DNA of 64,000 nt from Paenibacillus sp. FSL K6-0276 (GCF_037977235.1 NZ_CP150276.1:2294001-2358000); one strand, 5' to 3'. Counted from the stretch's first letter, positions 36,877 to 46,214 are shown. Program-made: numbers and translations. Notes: generated from the letters alone by a model not told the origin.

Positions 36877-38426
36877 GTCATAATGCCGCCCATACTAAAT
36901 CAGAATCGGCTAGTGTGAAGCCAGCAACGGTAAAACAGCGTGCAGACTTGGCGCTGAATAATGACTTTTTGCGCAAGGCGGTTCGCTTCACCACGGAAAG
37001 ACTGCGTGACGGGAAACAGAAAGCGGCTAACGATCATGGACGCTGGGAAGAATGGCGTGAGCAGGGGCGGCAAATCCGCCTGCATACTATCGCTCATCTC
37101 GACTATTATTTGAATCTATTTGCAGACAATGCAAGAGCGAACGGCACTCATATTCATTTTGCGGCAACGGGTGAAGAGGCAGTAAAGATTGCCTTAGAGA
37201 TTGCACAGCGGAAACAAGCGGCTTCCGTGGTCAAATCCAAATCGATGGTTACAGAGGAGCTGCATTTGAATACGGCGCTGGAATCCATTGGCGTGGAGAC
37301 GATTGAGACTGATCTAGGGGAATATATTATCCAGCTTGCCGGAGAAACTCCATCACATATCATTATTCCTGCTATTCATAAGAACCGCTATCAGATTGCA
37401 GAGCTGTTGTCCAAGGAGGCAGGGGAGGAACTTTTGCCTGAAACTACGATCCTTGCAGGATTTGTGCGGCGCAAGCTACGGGAGAAATTTCTAGAAGCGG
37501 ATATTGGGATGACGGGCTGTAATTTTGCAATTGCGGAGACGGGTTCAATGGTGTTATTTGAGAATGAGGGCAATGCCCGCATGGTCACCACCCTGCCAAA
37601 AACGCAAATCACCCTGATGGGGATGGAGCGGATAATTCCCTCTTGGAGCGATCTTGAGGTGATGGCTACGTTATTGCCCCGTTCCGCAACAGGTCAGAAG
37701 TTAACAGTATATATGTCGGGTATTTCAGGACCCCGTAGGAAAGATGATGGTGACGGGCCGGAAGAGCAACATATTATAATTCTTGATAATGGGCGATCTG
37801 AGCAGCTAGGCGATCCAGAATTTCAGGAACTGCTGAACTGCATCCGCTGTGGAGCTTGTCTGAATGCTTGCCCTGTATACCGTCATATTGGCGGTCATGC
37901 ATATGGTGGAACTTATAGCGGACCTATCGGAGCGGTACTTACCCCGGCGCTGAACAAAAACGTAGATCAATGGGATGACATCGCCTCAGCCTCTAGTCTG
38001 TGCGGAGCATGTTATGAAGCTTGTCCAGTCAAAATCCCTCTGCATGATATGCTCATTTATTTACGGCGGCGTAAGGTAGAACGTGGCTATGGTGATAAGG
38101 CGGAAGGTCTCGGCATGAAGGGCTTTGGTGCGATTATGTCGAAGTCACAGCGATTCAATAGTGTGATGAAGATAGGTAGAATCGGACAAAAGTTACTTGT
38201 TCGAGACGGAGGAATTCCGTCGAAGCTTGGGCCGCTTAAGGGCTGGAATAACTACCGGATTGCTCCTAAGCTAGCGGATGAATCCTTCCGTGAGAGCTGG
38301 AAAGGGCTTCAGAAGGAGCTAGACCGTAACAGTCACAAGATGGACCCAGCCATTCGTAAGCGAATGGAAGATTTACTGCAAAAGCGGAAGATGGAAGAAC
38401 TGAAAGGAGGCCCCGGACATGGCTGA
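36873..38426 (+). CDS. lutB: Lactate utilization protein B (Fe-S protein)
   Basis: The 517-residue protein has the LUD domain in its N-terminal half ('LALNNDFLRKAVRF', 'GMTGCNFAIAETGSMVLFEN') and two 4Fe-4S clusters: 'CIRCGACLNACPVY' near 324 and 'CGACYEACPVKIPL' near 374. It overlaps lutA and lutC (by 8 bases), so the three genes are translationally coupled. It is longer than B. subtilis LutB through an extended C-terminus. Confidence 0.95.
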   Translation: MSHNAAHTKSESASVKPATVKQRADLALNNDFLRKAVRFTTERLRDGKQKAANDHGRWEEWREQGRQIRLHTIAHLDYYLNLFADNARANGTHIHFAATGEEAVKIALEIAQRKQAASVVKSKSMVTEELHLNTALESIGVETIETDLGEYIIQLAGETPSHIIIPAIHKNRYQIAELLSKEAGEELLPETTILAGFVRRKLREKFLEADIGMTGCNFAIAETGSMVLFENEGNARMVTTLPKTQITLMGMERIIPSWSDLEVMATLLPRSATGQKLTVYMSGISGPRRKDDGDGPEEQHIIILDNGRSEQLGDPEFQELLNCIRCGACLNACPVYRHIGGHAYGGTYSGPIGAVLTPALNKNVDQWDDIASASSLCGACYEACPVKIPLHDMLIYLRRRKVERGYGDKAEGLGMKGFGAIMSKSQRFNSVMKIGRIGQKLLVRDGGIPSKLGPLKGWNNYRIAPKLADESFRESWKGLQKELDRNSHKMDPAIRKRMEDLLQKRKMEELKGGPGHG

Positions 38427-39147
38427 GGAAACGCACAGTAAATGGCTGGAGCGTACGGAGCATGACTCTCGTGAGAAGCAGCAGGCATTCATGAACGATA
38501 TTGCCCGTCGCTTAAAGCGACCGAGAACGACAGTGGCTCCTGTACATCCTTTTCGCGGCGCGCCTCAATATTGGCAAGAATTCCAGTGGAGTCTGGAGGA
38601 ACGGGTCGATCAATTTACTTCGAATTTTCAAAGCGCAGGCGGACATGTGTTTCGCATGACAGATATGGATGAAGCTAAAGCTTTCATCGTCAATAAAGCG
38701 AATGAGATGCTCGCACATTATATTCTCCGGCAAAATGTAGCAGAGCTTGCGGCACTTAGGCTAGAAGAAGAACTTGCAGATACACGGGTATCTGTCTGGA
38801 ATACAGATCTGCAGGAAGCATGGAAAGCTAGAGCGGCGGAGGCCGATATTGGAATTGTGATCGCAGATTATGCAGTTGCTTATACTGGCTCTATTACTGT
38901 GTTATCTTCTGAAGATAAAGGCCGCTCTGTCAGCTTGTTACCTATTGCATTAATTGCCATCATTCCGCTTGAGCGGCTGAAGACTCGTCTGGGTGAGGTG
39001 CTTATTGATTTTGATGAAGCGGGGCAATCGGGTCTACCAGCAGGTATTCACTTTATCTCTGGACCTAGTCGGTCAGCGGATATTGAGAATGATCTGACGA
39101 TAGGCGTTCATGGCCCAGGAATCGTATTCGCCTTGCTGGTAGGCTGA
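38419..39147 (+). CDS. lutC: Lactate utilization protein C
   Basis: The 242-residue protein is a LUD-domain protein ('ADIGIVIADYAVAYTGSITV', 'GIHFISGPSRSADIENDLTI', ending 'GVHGPGIVFALLVG'). It completes the LutABC lactate-oxidising complex. The start overlaps lutB; AAAGGAGG lies inside the lutB end. Confidence 0.95.
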   Translation: MAEETHSKWLERTEHDSREKQQAFMNDIARRLKRPRTTVAPVHPFRGAPQYWQEFQWSLEERVDQFTSNFQSAGGHVFRMTDMDEAKAFIVNKANEMLAHYILRQNVAELAALRLEEELADTRVSVWNTDLQEAWKARAAEADIGIVIADYAVAYTGSITVLSSEDKGRSVSLLPIALIAIIPLERLKTRLGEVLIDFDEAGQSGLPAGIHFISGPSRSADIENDLTIGVHGPGIVFALLVG

Positions 39148-39172
39148 TGTGGAGATAAGGAGTTGTTTAAGG

Positions 39173-40660
39173 ATGAATTCTGGGGCACATAAACAACATC
39201 AGAATCATATCGCTATCGATATCGGAGCCTCTAGTGGGAGAGTAGTCTGCGGAACCTTGCAAGAGCCGGGAGGAATCTTATCTATAGAAGAAATCCACCG
39301 CTTCAGTAATGGATTCTCTGAGAAGAATGGTAATCTTTATTGGGACGTGGATTATTTATTTACTGAAATCGTAAAAGGCTTGCAGAAGGTGAAGTCTAAA
39401 GGGATCGAGCATTGTACTGTCGGTATTGATACTTGGGGCGTGGATTACGTACTTTTAGATCAGGAGGGTACACGGATTCATGAAGTTTTTTCTTATCGTG
39501 ACTCCCGGACGGATGGAGCGGTACAAAGCATGCATTGCAATATATCAACTGAAAGCGTTTACGAAAAGACAGGCATACAAAATCTCCCTATTAATACGTT
39601 GTACCAGCTGTTTGTGCATGATCAGGCAGAACTGGAAGCAGCACATTCCATCCTGTTGGTTCCAGATTATCTCTATTATCGACTTACGGGTCGTAGAATT
39701 AGCGAAGTCACGAATGCTTCAACCACGGGTCTGCTGAATCTTCATACTCGGGATTATGATACTGATCTTCTGACACTGCTTGGTCTTTCAAAAGAGCAAT
39801 TTCCACCCTTAACGGAACCTGGGGAACGAATTGGCAAGTTGACGGAATCCTTGACGGCACGCGGTGATCTTCCAGATTGTGAGTTCATAGCAGTAGCTAC
39901 TCATGACACAGCTTCAGCTGTATTAGGGGTTCCTGCAAGCAGCGAGAACTGGGGATTTCTCAGTAGTGGTACTTGGTCACTCATCGGGGTGGAACGAAGC
40001 TCAGCAATCACAAGTCCAGAGGCGATGGAGCGCAACTATACGAACGAATGGGGAGCCTTCAGCTCGTTCCGTTTTCTTAAGAACATTATGGGGATGTGGC
40101 TGATCCAAAAGGTTCGTGAGGAATATGGCGGGCAATACAGCTTCGGCGAACTGGTGGAGTTGGCAGCTCAAGAAATCCCTTTTAGATCCATCATATACTG
40201 CAATGATGAACGATTCATGAATCCGTCGAACATGATCAGCGAAATACGCAACTATTGCGTGGAAGCAGGACAGTTGGTACCTCAGACACCAGGGGAGGTT
40301 GCTAGATGTGTGTTTGACAGTCTTTCCCTTTCTTATTATTTCTACGTTCAGGATCTTCAGCTATTGACTGGCGAGAAGTGGGAGCGGCTGCATATCGTAG
40401 GGGGAGGCGCGAACAACGGACTGCTATGTCAGATCGCGGCGGATCTGCTAGAGATGAAGATTCACGCTGGGCCAACGGAATCCACCGCGTTAGGTAATGT
40501 GGTTATGCAAATGATCAGTGTGGGCACGGTTGCAGATATTAAAGCAGCAAGAGAAATTATATATCGTTCATTTGAAGTAACAACCTATATTCCTCAAGTG
40601 ATGGACTCCACCATCAAAGCCACGGCATTAGCTGAGTTTGCTCGGCTACAGGTCGTATAA
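39173..40660 (+). CDS. rhaB: Rhamnulokinase
   Basis: This 495-residue FGGY-family kinase phosphorylates L-rhamnulose. It shows the N-terminal phosphate-binding 'AIDIGASSGRVVCG', substrate-site 'GIDTWGVDYVLLD', 'FLSSGTWSLIGVE' and the C-terminal ATP-site 'IVGGGANNGLLCQIAADLL'. ATG 39173 is preferred (AAGGAG ten bases upstream) over GTG 39149. It sits in the operon between lutC and the isomerase. Confidence 0.95.
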   Translation: MNSGAHKQHQNHIAIDIGASSGRVVCGTLQEPGGILSIEEIHRFSNGFSEKNGNLYWDVDYLFTEIVKGLQKVKSKGIEHCTVGIDTWGVDYVLLDQEGTRIHEVFSYRDSRTDGAVQSMHCNISTESVYEKTGIQNLPINTLYQLFVHDQAELEAAHSILLVPDYLYYRLTGRRISEVTNASTTGLLNLHTRDYDTDLLTLLGLSKEQFPPLTEPGERIGKLTESLTARGDLPDCEFIAVATHDTASAVLGVPASSENWGFLSSGTWSLIGVERSSAITSPEAMERNYTNEWGAFSSFRFLKNIMGMWLIQKVREEYGGQYSFGELVELAAQEIPFRSIIYCNDERFMNPSNMISEIRNYCVEAGQLVPQTPGEVARCVFDSLSLSYYFYVQDLQLLTGEKWERLHIVGGGANNGLLCQIAADLLEMKIHAGPTESTALGNVVMQMISVGTVADIKAAREIIYRSFEVTTYIPQVMDSTIKATALAEFARLQVV

Positions 40661-40769
40661 GCGTAACGAATAAAGTAAGCAAGAATATGTGAAACAGCTA
40701 TGAATGAGCCAAAGAGAGGTAAAAACGCCCCTAAAAGAAAACACTAAGCCAATATCAGGAGGCTCAAAC

Positions 40770-42044
40770 ATGGAGCGGAATACAGAAAGCTTAAAGAGCA
40801 TACAGACGAGCTATCATGAAGCGAAAAAGCTCTACGCACAGCATGGCATCGACGTAGATAAGGTATTAGAGCAGCTTGCAGCAATTAAGATTTCTTTGCA
40901 CTGCTGGCAGGGAGACGATGTAAAGGGCTTCATGAATAAGGAAAAGGAACTAAGCGGCGGGATCGCGGTCACGGGGAGCTACCCGGGGCGAGCTAGGAAT
41001 CCAGAGGAGCTACGCCGTGATTTGGAGCAAGCACTAGCGCTTATCCCTGGCCGTCATAAAGTTAATCTACATGCTATTTATGCTGATACGGAAGAGACAG
41101 TAGATCTTGATGCGTTAGAGCCTAAGCATTTCGAACGGTGGGTGAACTGGGCTAAAGAGCAGGGACTTGGATTGGATTTCAATCCGACCTGTTTTTCCCA
41201 TGAAAAAGCAAGCGATGGCTTCACACTAAGCCACCCTGATCCTGAAATCCGAAACTTCTGGATTGATCATTGCAAGGCCTCACGCCGGATCGCCGAATCC
41301 TTTGGTCAGGAACTAGGACAGCCTTGTGTGACTAATTTCTGGGTTCCAGATGGATATAAAGATACACCGATCGACCGTCTATCGCCGAGGGTACGACTTC
41401 AGCAATCACTGGATGAGATTTTCAGCGAGGAGATCGATCAGCAATATAACATTGACGCTGTAGAAAGCAAGCTGTTCGGAATTGGCTCGGAAAGTTATGT
41501 GGTGGGCTCGCATGAATTTTATATGGGTTATGCGCTAAGCCGTGGTAAAGCGGTTTGCTTCGATGCTGGACATTTCCATCCGACCGAAACCATTTCGAAT
41601 AAACTATCGTCTTGGCTGCTGTTTGGTGATCAATTGCTGCTGCATGTTAGCCGTCCAGTACGCTGGGACAGTGATCATGTGGTGACTATGGATGATGAAC
41701 TGCTGGAAATTGCTCGTGAACTAGTAAGAGGTCAATTCCTAGACAGAACTCATATCGGACTTGATTTCTTTGACGGAAGTATTAATCATATTGCCGCTTG
41801 GGTGATCGGAACACGGAACACAATCAAAGCCTTGTTACGTGCGATGCTGGAACCGATAGAGCTATTGAAGCAAATTGAACTGGATGGGGATTATACTACA
41901 AGACTTGCACTTGTGGAGGAATTGAAATCTTATCCGTTCGGAGCTGTTTGGGATTATTATTGTGCGATGAATGGTGTGCCGGTCCGTGAAAGCTGGTTGA
42001 GCGATGTGAAGCAATATGAAGTAGATGTTTTATCGAAGAGGTAG
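40770..42044 (+). CDS. rhaA: L-rhamnose isomerase
   Basis: The 424-residue enzyme converts L-rhamnose to L-rhamnulose: '[13 protein letters not shown]', '[14 protein letters not shown]', '[11 protein letters not shown]', '[13 protein letters not shown]', the metal-site '[17 protein letters not shown]' and '[11 protein letters not shown]'. ATG 40770 is preferred because CAGGAGG lies just upstream; the ATG at 40704 lacks one. It is the last gene of the operon. No rhamnose mutarotase or transporter is encoded here. Confidence 0.95.
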   Translation: MERNTESLKSIQTSYHEAKKLYAQHGIDVDKVLEQLAAIKISLHCWQGDDVKGFMNKEKELSGGIAVTGSYPGRARNPEELRRDLEQALALIPGRHKVNLHAIYADTEETVDLDALEPKHFERWVNWAKEQGLGLDFNPTCFSHEKASDGFTLSHPDPEIRNFWIDHCKASRRIAESFGQELGQPCVTNFWVPDGYKDTPIDRLSPRVRLQQSLDEIFSEEIDQQYNIDAVESKLFGIGSESYVVGSHEFYMGYALSRGKAVCFDAGHFHPTETISNKLSSWLLFGDQLLLHVSRPVRWDSDHVVTMDDELLEIARELVRGQFLDRTHIGLDFFDGSINHIAAWVIGTRNTIKALLRAMLEPIELLKQIELDGDYTTRLALVEELKSYPFGAVWDYYCAMNGVPVRESWLSDVKQYEVDVLSKR

Positions 42045-42080
42045 GCTTAGCCTTTAGCTTAAGCGTGAATACAAAGAATT

Positions 42081-42109
42081 CCGGTTACCAAAGGGTAGCC
42101 GTTTTTTTA
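42081..42109 (+). terminator. Rhamnose operon terminator
   Basis: CGGTTACC AAAG GGTAGCCG followed by seven T. Confidence 0.85.
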
Positions 42110-42186
42110 TGTTCATGAATCGTACATATTTGAAAAAGAGTGTGATCTCTGCTATGTTTTATCAAAAAGAGAGGGAGGCGTTATTT

Positions 42187-42825
42187 ATGGAGAAATATGG
42201 ACCGAATCCGAATACGCTCTATCCTAATGAACAAATCAAAAGTATCTGTTATATCAAAAATGTGATTACAAGAAAAAATATTATGGTTGGCGATTATACG
42301 TACTATGATGATATAAACGGTGCGGAAAAGTTTGAGGAGCATGTGACTCATCATTATGATTTTATTGGTGACAAGCTCATTATAGGGAAGTTCTGTGCGA
42401 TTGCCAACGGCATTGAATTTGTCATGAATGGTGCCAACCATCGAATGAATTCTGTTACGACTTATCCTTTCAATATCATGGCTAATGGCTGGGAGCATGC
42501 GGTTCCAGAATTATCAGATCTACCCTTAAAAGGAGATACAGTAATCGGTAACGATGTGTGGATTGGTCAGAATGTTACGGTTATGCCTGGTGTACATATT
42601 GGAAATGGGGCCGTCATCGCAGCTAATTCAACAGTTGTGAAAGATATCCCGGCTTATAGTGTAGCTGGAGGAAATCCATGTAAAGTGATTAGACAACGTT
42701 TTGATGATGAATTGATCGAATATCTTGAAGCGCTTAAGTGGTGGGATTGGGATGCCGAGCGAATCTTTAATAATCTTGAAGCGTTATGCAGCAGTGATTT
42801 GAAAAGAATTAAAGAAATTAAATGA
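42187..42825 (+). CDS. Vat-type xenobiotic (streptogramin A) O-acetyltransferase
   Basis: The 212-residue protein is a left-handed beta-helix acetyltransferase of the Vat group: 'KNIMVGDYTYYDD', 'LIIGKFCAIANGIEFVMNGANHRM' region with the catalytic His, 'VIGNDVWIGQNVTVMPGVHI', 'AANSTVVKDIPAYSVAGGNP' and 'FNNLEAL' at the end. Such enzymes acetylate group A streptogramins. ATG 42187 follows GGGAGG by eight bases. It is flanked by a terminator upstream and stands alone, with no sign of a mobile element. Activity on a clinical antibiotic is inference. Confidence 0.85.
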   Translation: MEKYGPNPNTLYPNEQIKSICYIKNVITRKNIMVGDYTYYDDINGAEKFEEHVTHHYDFIGDKLIIGKFCAIANGIEFVMNGANHRMNSVTTYPFNIMANGWEHAVPELSDLPLKGDTVIGNDVWIGQNVTVMPGVHIGNGAVIAANSTVVKDIPAYSVAGGNPCKVIRQRFDDELIEYLEALKWWDWDAERIFNNLEALCSSDLKRIKEIK

Positions 42826-42930
42826 TATTGTGTAAGTTTCATAGAACGAGCTATAGTTTATCTTAAAGATAATAGCTGAGGGTATACTGACAGTATGAAC
42901 TTCATATGAACCTTGCGGAGGGACAATCTA

Positions 42931-43308
42931 ATGAAGAAAGATGATGACAAGAACACTGCGGAACTCACAGCAGAGAAGTTTCCATACAGCAAAGAGAATG
43001 AGGATATGGTGACTCGGAATTTTTGGACAAAAACTAAAAAGTTCGCAGGCAAGATCCCATTTACAAAAGATGTTATTGCCATGTATTATTGCGCAATCGA
43101 CGCTAAGACCCCTTTATGGGCAAAAGGAATCGCCTTCGGAGCGTTGGCTTATTTCATCTCACCTATTGATGCGATACCAGATGCGCTTCTCGGACTTGGA
43201 TTTACGGATGATGCGGCAATTATTGCAGCAGGCATTAAAGCTATTTCAGGTCAGGTTACGGATGAACATAAGGAAAAGGCCGAGGCATTCTTTAATGGGG
43301 AAAAATAA
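42931..43308 (+). CDS. YkvA-family (DUF1232) membrane protein
   Basis: The 125-residue protein contains the DUF1232 signature 'YFISPIDAIPDALLGLGFTDDAAII' (positions about 74-98) following the short helix 'TPLWAKGIAFGAL'. Function of the family is unknown; the motif is thought to sit at the membrane. ATG 42931 follows GGAGGG by eight bases. Confidence 0.9.
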   Translation: MKKDDDKNTAELTAEKFPYSKENEDMVTRNFWTKTKKFAGKIPFTKDVIAMYYCAIDAKTPLWAKGIAFGALAYFISPIDAIPDALLGLGFTDDAAIIAAGIKAISGQVTDEHKEKAEAFFNGEK

Positions 43309-43324
43309 AAGGTGCAGCTTTGAG

Positions 43325-43717
43325 CTACACCGTTATATCCATACCTTCTGGACAGCTTTCTGCGGAAAGCTGTTTTAATTTGTAAACCTCGCCCCAGTCT
43401 TTCATGAGTTTAATAATAGGGGTCAGTGTCTTGCCAAATTCAGTTAACGAGTATTCGACTTTCGGGGGAACCTGATGGTAGACCTCACGGTGAACAACCC
43501 CATCTTCTTCCAGCTCTCTAAGCTGCAGGGTTAACATTCGTTGAGTGATTCCTGGGCATATCCGGCGGAATTCGTTAAAGCGTTTCGTTCCATCCATCAA
43601 GTGATAGATGAGAATTCCCTTCCATTTCCCTCCTATAACATCGAGCGTAAATTCCACAGGGCAAGCTTCTTTATTGCCTCCTGGGCAATCTCCGAATCCA
43701 CCTTTTCGATCACGCAT
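43325..43717 (-). CDS. hypR: HxlR/DUF24-family redox regulator, HypR-like
   Basis: The 130-residue protein has the MarR/DUF24 winged helix 'FTLDVIGGKWKGILIYHLM', 'ITQRMLTLQLRELEEDGVV', 'YHQVPPKVEYSLTEFG'. The conserved N-terminal redox Cys is present (EACPVEF). With a divergent nitroreductase that is very like B. subtilis HypO, it is a HypR counterpart, which activates hypO under disulfide stress. An inverted repeat lies just upstream at 43734-43753. Confidence 0.88.
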   Translation of the reverse strand: MRDRKGGFGDCPGGNKEACPVEFTLDVIGGKWKGILIYHLMDGTKRFNEFRRICPGITQRMLTLQLRELEEDGVVHREVYHQVPPKVEYSLTEFGKTLTPIIKLMKDWGEVYKLKQLSAESCPEGMDITV

Positions 43718-43733
43718 AGCCGTTCAACTCCTA

Positions 43734-43753
43734 TAGTATCATTTTGTATACTA
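43734..43753. promoter_or_regulatory. Inverted repeat between hypR and hypO
   Basis: TAGTAT, eight bases, ATACTA. It lies about 17 bases upstream of the hypR ATG and is the only clear palindrome in this divergent region, so a likely HypR operator. Confidence 0.5.
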
Positions 43754-43868
43754 CATAACATTAATGTGCGTACTTTTAAAGAAGTGATATATATTCTAAT
43801 ATTAAGCGTGAGAACGGCAAACAGTCAAATGGGTCGTTGATTCTATGCAAACAAAAGGAGTGTTAAAT

Positions 43869-44543
43869 ATGGATACTTTGTCTTTAAACAAGAATGAAAT
43901 CCTGTCTGCCTACCAGTTCAGACATGCAACTAAAGAATTTGATAGTCATAAAAAAATTAGTGAGTCAGACTTTCAGTTTATTCTGGAAACTGGACGTCTG
44001 TCACCAAGTTCATTCGGATTTGAACCTTGGCGTTTTGTTGTAGTGCAAAATCAGGAAATACGTGAGAAATTACGAGCTCATGCTTGGGGGGCACAAAAGC
44101 AATTGCCAACCGCAAGTCATTTTGTATTGATTCTCTCACGTCTTCCTAAAGATATGGCTGCTGACTCAGATTATATTAGAGAGATCATGGAACAAGTGCA
44201 GGAGCTACCTCCGGAAGTGATGGAAGGGAAAGGTAAAATGTACGATAAGTTCTTGAAGGATGATTTCGGATTGATGGAAAATGAGCGTGCTATGTTCGAA
44301 TGGAGCTGCCGGCAGACTTATATAGCCCTTGGTAATATGATGACAGCAGCCGCTTTAATCGGAATCGATTCTTGCCCAATGGAAGGTTTCAATAAGGCAA
44401 AGATTGAGCAGATTCTTACCGAAGAGGGGATTATGGATGCCGAGCATTTTGGAATCTCCTGTATGGTAGCCTTTGGATATCGTTTGAATGAACCACGTGG
44501 CAAAACAAGACAAAGCGCAGAGCAAGTCGTTCAGTGGGTTTAA
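43869..44543 (+). CDS. hypO: NAD(P)H-dependent nitroreductase, HypO-like
   Basis: The 224-residue FMN protein is very close to B. subtilis HypO (YfkO): 'AYQFRHATKEFD', 'FILETGRLSPSSFGFEPWRF', 'WGAQKQLPTASHFVLIL' and 'SCRQTYIALGNMMTAAALIG', 'DSCPMEGF'. It reduces electrophiles or nitro compounds. ATG 43869 follows AAAGGAG. Divergent from hypR. Confidence 0.92.
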   Translation: MDTLSLNKNEILSAYQFRHATKEFDSHKKISESDFQFILETGRLSPSSFGFEPWRFVVVQNQEIREKLRAHAWGAQKQLPTASHFVLILSRLPKDMAADSDYIREIMEQVQELPPEVMEGKGKMYDKFLKDDFGLMENERAMFEWSCRQTYIALGNMMTAAALIGIDSCPMEGFNKAKIEQILTEEGIMDAEHFGISCMVAFGYRLNEPRGKTRQSAEQVVQWV

Positions 44544-44589
44544 CTAAGCTGGAACTTCATTCTTGAGCCGCATAACGAAAATAACTAAT

Positions 44590-44631
44590 CTGCAAAGTCT
44601 CCGGTGTTCTGGAGATAATGCAGTTTTTTTT
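44590..44631 (+). terminator. hypO terminator
   Basis: CTGCAAAGTCTCC pairs with GGAGATAATGCAG with an internal bulge, then eight T. Confidence 0.8.
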
Positions 44632-44660
44632 GTTTAATTCTTACAAGATTCGAAAAGTAA

Positions 44661-44688
44661 TTGAAATTTTCATGAAAACTCTGATACT
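44661..44688 (+). promoter_or_regulatory. cidA promoter with central palindrome
   Basis: TTGAAA at 44661-44666, 16 bases, GATACT at 44683-44688. The spacer holds TTTTCATGAAAA, a perfect 12-base palindrome that could bind a regulator. Confidence 0.45.
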
Positions 44689-44751
44689 CTTATTGAGGTG
44701 ACCTATTTTAAGCTTTATCGAGTTAATTTAATAATGAAGGGATCCTGCATC

Positions 44752-45162
44752 ATGAAAATCATTCGCATTATTATTCAAGTGTTCCTGCTTTATTTGTTCT
44801 ACTTGGCTGGAGACTTCCTGCAAAAGCAGCTGCATCTTCCCGTTTCTGGGAGTATCGTCGGATTACTGCTGCTCTTTGTTTTATTATTATTCAAGGTCGT
44901 ACCAGTGAAGTGGATTGAAGATGGTGCAACAACAATGTTAGCTTACCTTCCATTATTTTTTATTCCAGCGACGGCTGGGATCGTGAAGCATATGGATATT
45001 TTTAGTGGAAGAGGTTTGCTATTAATCTTGATTCTTATCGTTAGCAGCGTCCTCACAATTGCAGCAGCAGCACATACCAGTCAATGGCTTTCAACCTTGA
45101 AAGGCAAGACCAAGGCGGGTTGGAGCAGCAAGAGCTTAAGCGAAAAGGGGAAGAGAATTTAA
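44752..45162 (+). CDS. cidA: CidA/LrgA-family holin-like protein
   Basis: The 136-residue protein has four membrane helices and the family motifs 'AGDFLQKQLHLPVSGSIVGLL' region and 'ATTMLAYLPLFFIPATAGIV'. CidA/LrgA proteins form small membrane pores linked to autolysis or overflow-metabolite transport. ATG 44752 has AAGGGA upstream; an earlier GTG frame start does not. Its TAA overlaps the cidB ATG by one base (TAATG). Confidence 0.88.
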   Translation: MKIIRIIIQVFLLYLFYLAGDFLQKQLHLPVSGSIVGLLLLFVLLLFKVVPVKWIEDGATTMLAYLPLFFIPATAGIVKHMDIFSGRGLLLILILIVSSVLTIAAAAHTSQWLSTLKGKTKAGWSSKSLSEKGKRI

Positions 45163-45848
45163 TGTTTTTTATCGCGACAGGAATTGTCCTGCTTAATGTT
45201 GCTATTTATTTGATGATGTCCGTAATATATAGACGTTTTCGGTTTCCTGTACTTATTCCAGCGCTAACAGCAACAGTCCTTGTTGTAGCAATACTTCTAT
45301 ATTTTCATATTCCGTATGATACTTATATGATAGGCGGTCAGTGGATTAATCAGCTGCTCGGTCCTGCTGTAGTGGCGCTAGCCTACCCATTGTATAAACA
45401 ACGTAATGTGTTAGTTGAGAATCTTCCGGCGATCCTAGGGGGAGCGATTGTAGGTCTGTTAATAGGAATGTTTAGTGGTTTGCTTTTGGCGGCAGGTCTA
45501 GGATTCTCTAAATTGTATGTTCTGTCCATATTGCCAAAATCGATCACAACGCCTGTAGCGATACAGATCTCAAATGGTTTAGGTGGGGACTTCTCGCTAA
45601 CCTCCGTATTTGTAATGATTGCCGGATTTACGGGCGCGATTGGTGGTCCTTTTATCATTAAGCTGTTTAGGATACGAAGTGAGGTTGGGATTGGGATCGG
45701 TTTAGGAACTGGTTCTCATGCACTTGGAACTGCAAAGGCGCTGGAATATGGTGAACAGTCAGTTTCAATGAGCTCGGTAGCGATGACCGTTTGTGCTATT
45801 GTCGGTTCTTGTATCGGTCCGGTAGTGGCTTGGATCATGTACCCATAA
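45162..45848 (+). CDS. cidB: CidB/LrgB-family protein
   Basis: The 228-residue membrane protein has the LrgB motifs 'LLGPAVVALAYPLYKQRN', 'LPKSITTPVAIQISNGLGG', and 'GTGSHALGTAKALEYGE'. It works with the CidA-type protein; translation is coupled through TAATG. RBS AGGGGAAGAG. Confidence 0.92.
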   Translation: MFFIATGIVLLNVAIYLMMSVIYRRFRFPVLIPALTATVLVVAILLYFHIPYDTYMIGGQWINQLLGPAVVALAYPLYKQRNVLVENLPAILGGAIVGLLIGMFSGLLLAAGLGFSKLYVLSILPKSITTPVAIQISNGLGGDFSLTSVFVMIAGFTGAIGGPFIIKLFRIRSEVGIGIGLGTGSHALGTAKALEYGEQSVSMSSVAMTVCAIVGSCIGPVVAWIMYP

Positions 45849-45939
45849 ATTCATTCATCGTAACCATGTTTGCAAAACACTCCATCGGGTAACTATAACT
45901 AAGGAACCAGAAAAGCAAACCACCTGAGGAGGATTTCAC

Positions 45940-46119
45940 ATGTCAGATTATTCTCAAGATGAAGCGGAAATCCGCAACAAGGAAAATAAAGACGGCGATT
46001 CATTAGCTGAAATTAAGAAGATGGAGAATGGTGTGGACATCGAGCCAGAAGCAGATGAATGGGTAGCCAAGCCCGCAGAGTCCTCGCATCCTGACCCGCT
46101 TCCGGGCGATTTGGACTAA
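45940..46119 (+). CDS. Small acidic protein (59 residues), unknown
   Basis: ATG 45940 stands six bases after GAGGAGG. The 59 residues (MSDYSQDEAEIRNKENKDGD at the start, PLPGDLD at the end) are highly acidic and without hydrophobic segments, so probably a disordered cytosolic protein. The strong ribosome binding site and the terminator after it support expression. Confidence 0.6.
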   Translation: MSDYSQDEAEIRNKENKDGDSLAEIKKMENGVDIEPEADEWVAKPAESSHPDPLPGDLD

Positions 46120-46130
46120 ATGATTCGGAA

Positions 46131-46170
46131 GACAGGCTGTCCTTCATTGGGCAGTCTGTTTTATATTTTT
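46131..46170 (+). terminator. Terminator of the small acidic gene
   Basis: GACAGGCTGTCC pairs with GGGCAGTCTGTT, then a T-rich tail. Confidence 0.75.
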
Positions 46171-46174
46171 CGCT

Positions 46175-46214
46175 TAAACGCTTACCGTCCTTATAAGGAC
46201 GCCGAAGGCGTTTA
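46175..46214. repeat. Nested palindrome
   Basis: CGTCCTTATAAGGACG at 46186-46201 is a perfect 16-base palindrome, enclosed by TAAACGC at 46175-46181 and GCGTTTA at 46208-46214. It is extra to the neighbouring terminator and looks like a dispersed repeat unit. Confidence 0.5.

Noticed and set aside
42187..42825. Mobile resistance cassette around the Vat-type gene
   Set aside because: No integrase, attC site, IS ends or compositional break was visible.
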